A DNA stretch of 7,087 bases from Planctomycetaceae bacterium (GTDB lineage: Bacteria > Planctomycetota > Planctomycetia > Pirellulales > Pirellulaceae). Below are positions 6,303 to 7,087 of this stretch, piece after piece. The position numbers and the translations under genes are program-made. The stretch is taken from contig SLEY01000272.1 in the NCBI GenBank assembly GCA_007124535.1, positions 1-7,087 of the forward strand, in the 5' to 3' direction. The notes under the pieces were generated by a model that worked only from the letters and a program-made list of their open reading frames with translations, did not search any database and was not told the DNA's origin. Position 1 is the stretch's first letter; the number at the start of each line of letters is the position of its first letter.

Positions 6303-6486
6303 CGGCCGAACCCGGTCCGGCGAAGACCGAACTGGTGAAGCAACCGCCAGCCGTACCGGCATGGAACCGGCCTTCGCTGCCGGAGGACCCGGTGCCTCAC
6401 CACCGCCGGCCTACCCCCTCCCGTGTGCCGTGCCGCCGGCTATCGCCACTCCAGCCCCAACCCGACGAACGCAAACCTGAATTTAG

Positions 6487-6702
6487 GCTCGAACGGTCGA
6501 GATAGATCTCAACCTGAAACGACGGTTCGCCAAGGCCATGGGCCTGCGGAAGCCCGAAGGCATGGCGCCCGCTCTGCGCCGGGTCGGCTTGCCGCTGCAA
6601 GGGAGCCACCACCGGGGTATCGACGACGCCCGGAACATCGTCCGCCTGCTTCCGTTCATACTTGCCCATGACAGGCAGACTGCCCAATTGCCAAGCCGTT
6701 GA
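6487..6702 (+). pseudogene. DEDDh-type 3'-5' exonuclease, C-terminal remnant
   Basis: After an in-frame TAG at 6484-6486, the frame reads about 70 residues to a natural stop. The sequence contains DLNLKRRFAKAMG, GMAPALRRVGLPLQGS and HHRGIDDARNIVRLL. The last motif is the fourth exonuclease box of the KapD/ERI-1-like family, with catalytic His and Asp (H-x-G-I-D-D-A-x-N). The N-terminal boxes (the DLEAT-type first acidic pair) are not found upstream in any frame, and no start codon with a ribosome binding site precedes the fragment. The usual protein is about 180-200 residues, so roughly the last third remains. Intact relatives trim RNA or DNA 3' ends. The next remnant, the NIF-like phosphatase, starts 32 nt later on the same strand, so the two were probably neighbours in one transcript. 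Confidence 0.75.
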
Positions 6703-6734
6703 TCAGTGCGCCGCTCTTTCAAGGACGCCACCGA

Positions 6735-6980
6735 ATGCCTCGCGAATCCATCCTTGCACTCGAGCTGGAAGGAACCTTGATCTCCAACGCGGTCAGCCAA
6801 TTCGCGCGGCCGGGCTTGTACGCGTTTGTCGAGTTCTGCCGCGAGCATTTCGATCGCCTGGTTCTTTACACGTCCGTCCGAGAGGTCGTGGGCGAAGCGA
6901 TCGTTCGCACGCTGGTCGCCGAGAACACCGTGCCGGAGTGGTTTCTTGACGTGCCCTTTGTTCGTTGGCCTGACCGATGA
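6735..6980 (+). pseudogene. NIF/FCP1-like HAD phosphatase, truncated
   Basis: The frame encodes 81 residues from an ATG with AAGGA about 9 nt upstream. ILALELEGTLISNAVSQFAR matches the first HAD motif of NLI-interacting-factor-like phosphatases, followed by RPGLYAFVEFCREHFDRLV and VLYTSVREVVGEAI (second motif with Thr/Ser) and then VPEWFLDVPFVRW. Family members of this type continue with the Lys- and Asp-containing third and fourth motifs to about 150 residues; here the frame ends directly after VRW with PDR and a stop. The first catalytic Asp of the motif (normally DLEGTL) is Glu (ELEGTL), so phosphatase activity would be doubtful even without truncation. An in-frame TTG at 6699 is possible but less likely as a start. 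I treat it as a decayed gene linked to the upstream exonuclease fragment. Confidence 0.7.
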
Positions 6981-7026
6981 CGAGATCCGTATCGTCGAGG
7001 AGGCCACGGCGGCGGATACCCGATAG
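6961..7026 (+). pseudogene. C-terminal scrap in another frame, possibly from a DNA methyltransferase or restriction enzyme
   Basis: In the +1 frame relative to the phosphatase, the reading is FVGLTDDEIRIVEEATAADT with one more Arg, then TAG. The phrase GLTDDEIRIVE resembles the very end of several N6-adenine DNA methyltransferases and restriction-modification proteins (YGLTxEEIxxVEG). It begins where the phosphatase similarity ends, so a deletion may have joined the two genes near 6960. The stretch is short and the assignment is tentative. Confidence 0.3.
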
Positions 7027-7032
7027 GAGCCA

Positions 7033-7087
7033 CGGGAAAGATTCCCGGAATGTTCCAGGAAGCCGGGTTCAGCCAGAAGCCCCGGCT
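7033..7087 (+). other. Two adjacent hairpins at the right edge
   Basis: Hairpin 7033-7047 has a 6-bp stem CGGGAA/TTCCCG with an AGA loop. Hairpin 7061-7087 has a 7-bp stem AGCCGGG/CCCGGCT with a 13-nt loop and may extend beyond the window. Neither has a T-run after it within view. They could be another palindromic repeat or chance pairing. Confidence 0.3.

Larger units (their letters stand above)
5627..6480. other. Long stretch without a recognisable intact gene
   Basis: About 850 nt hold only overlapping open frames that give low-complexity, Arg/Pro/Gly-rich translations, typical of non-coding high-GC DNA. Two local signals are listed separately: a possible XRE start at 5824 and a short frame with a strong ribosome binding site at 6165. 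No tRNA, CRISPR-like array, insertion-sequence end or copy of the tRNA-His 3' end was seen. It is best read as decayed coding sequence. Confidence 0.6.

Noticed and set aside
6483..7007. A 174-residue minus-strand open frame
   Set aside because: It is antisense to the recognisable exonuclease and phosphatase fragments and has no motif of its own.
5600..7087. Second copy of the tRNA-His 3' end as an attachment site
   Set aside because: No stretch resembling the tRNA 3' end was found after the tRNA in the window; the far border, if any, lies outside.

Overview
The window looks like a chromosomal segment of a high-GC bacterium, most likely a planctomycete. The bifunctional-nuclease (DUF151) protein, the long-form serine acetyltransferase and the integrase tail all resemble planctomycete proteins I know. 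This assignment is by recognition only; no search was run. It holds a compact minus-strand block of ordinary genes (about 1-4880), a tRNA-His (5132-5205), and about 1.8 kb of broken gene pieces downstream of the tRNA (5187-7087).

Minus-strand block, in order of transcription from right to left: a DUF151/BFN protein (4878-4468), cysE serine O-acetyltransferase (4184-3225), hisD histidinol dehydrogenase (2917-1547), a secreted M14-type zinc carboxypeptidase-like protein (1527-448), and the N-terminal part of a membrane-anchored protein that runs off the left edge (386-1). hisD and the M14 gene are only 19 nt apart and are probably co-transcribed. cysE has its own candidate promoter (perfect TTGACA) and a leader of roughly 190 nt carrying three consecutive hairpins. 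The 307-nt gap between cysE and hisD is almost filled by a symmetric palindromic element: two inverted copies of a double hairpin, enclosed by an exact 18-nt direct repeat.

Transition: a well-formed promoter (TTGACC, 17-nt spacer, TAAACT) drives tRNA-His on the plus strand, and a strong intrinsic terminator follows it. The tRNA has the extra G at -1 expected of tRNA-His and no encoded CCA.

Right part: the C-terminus of a tyrosine recombinase lies antisense immediately downstream of tRNA-His, and its reading frame ends inside the tRNA T-loop. Its catalytic Tyr is replaced by Asp and the frame is broken upstream. Further right are a possible XRE helix-turn-helix start, the C-terminal tail of a DEDDh 3'-5' exonuclease, a truncated NIF/FCP1-like HAD phosphatase with an altered first catalytic Asp, and a short C-terminal scrap in another frame. 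I interpret this as an old integration site at tRNA-His whose cargo has decayed. I see no intact new system in the window; the most noteworthy signals are the paired-hairpin repeat and the tRNA-linked remnants.
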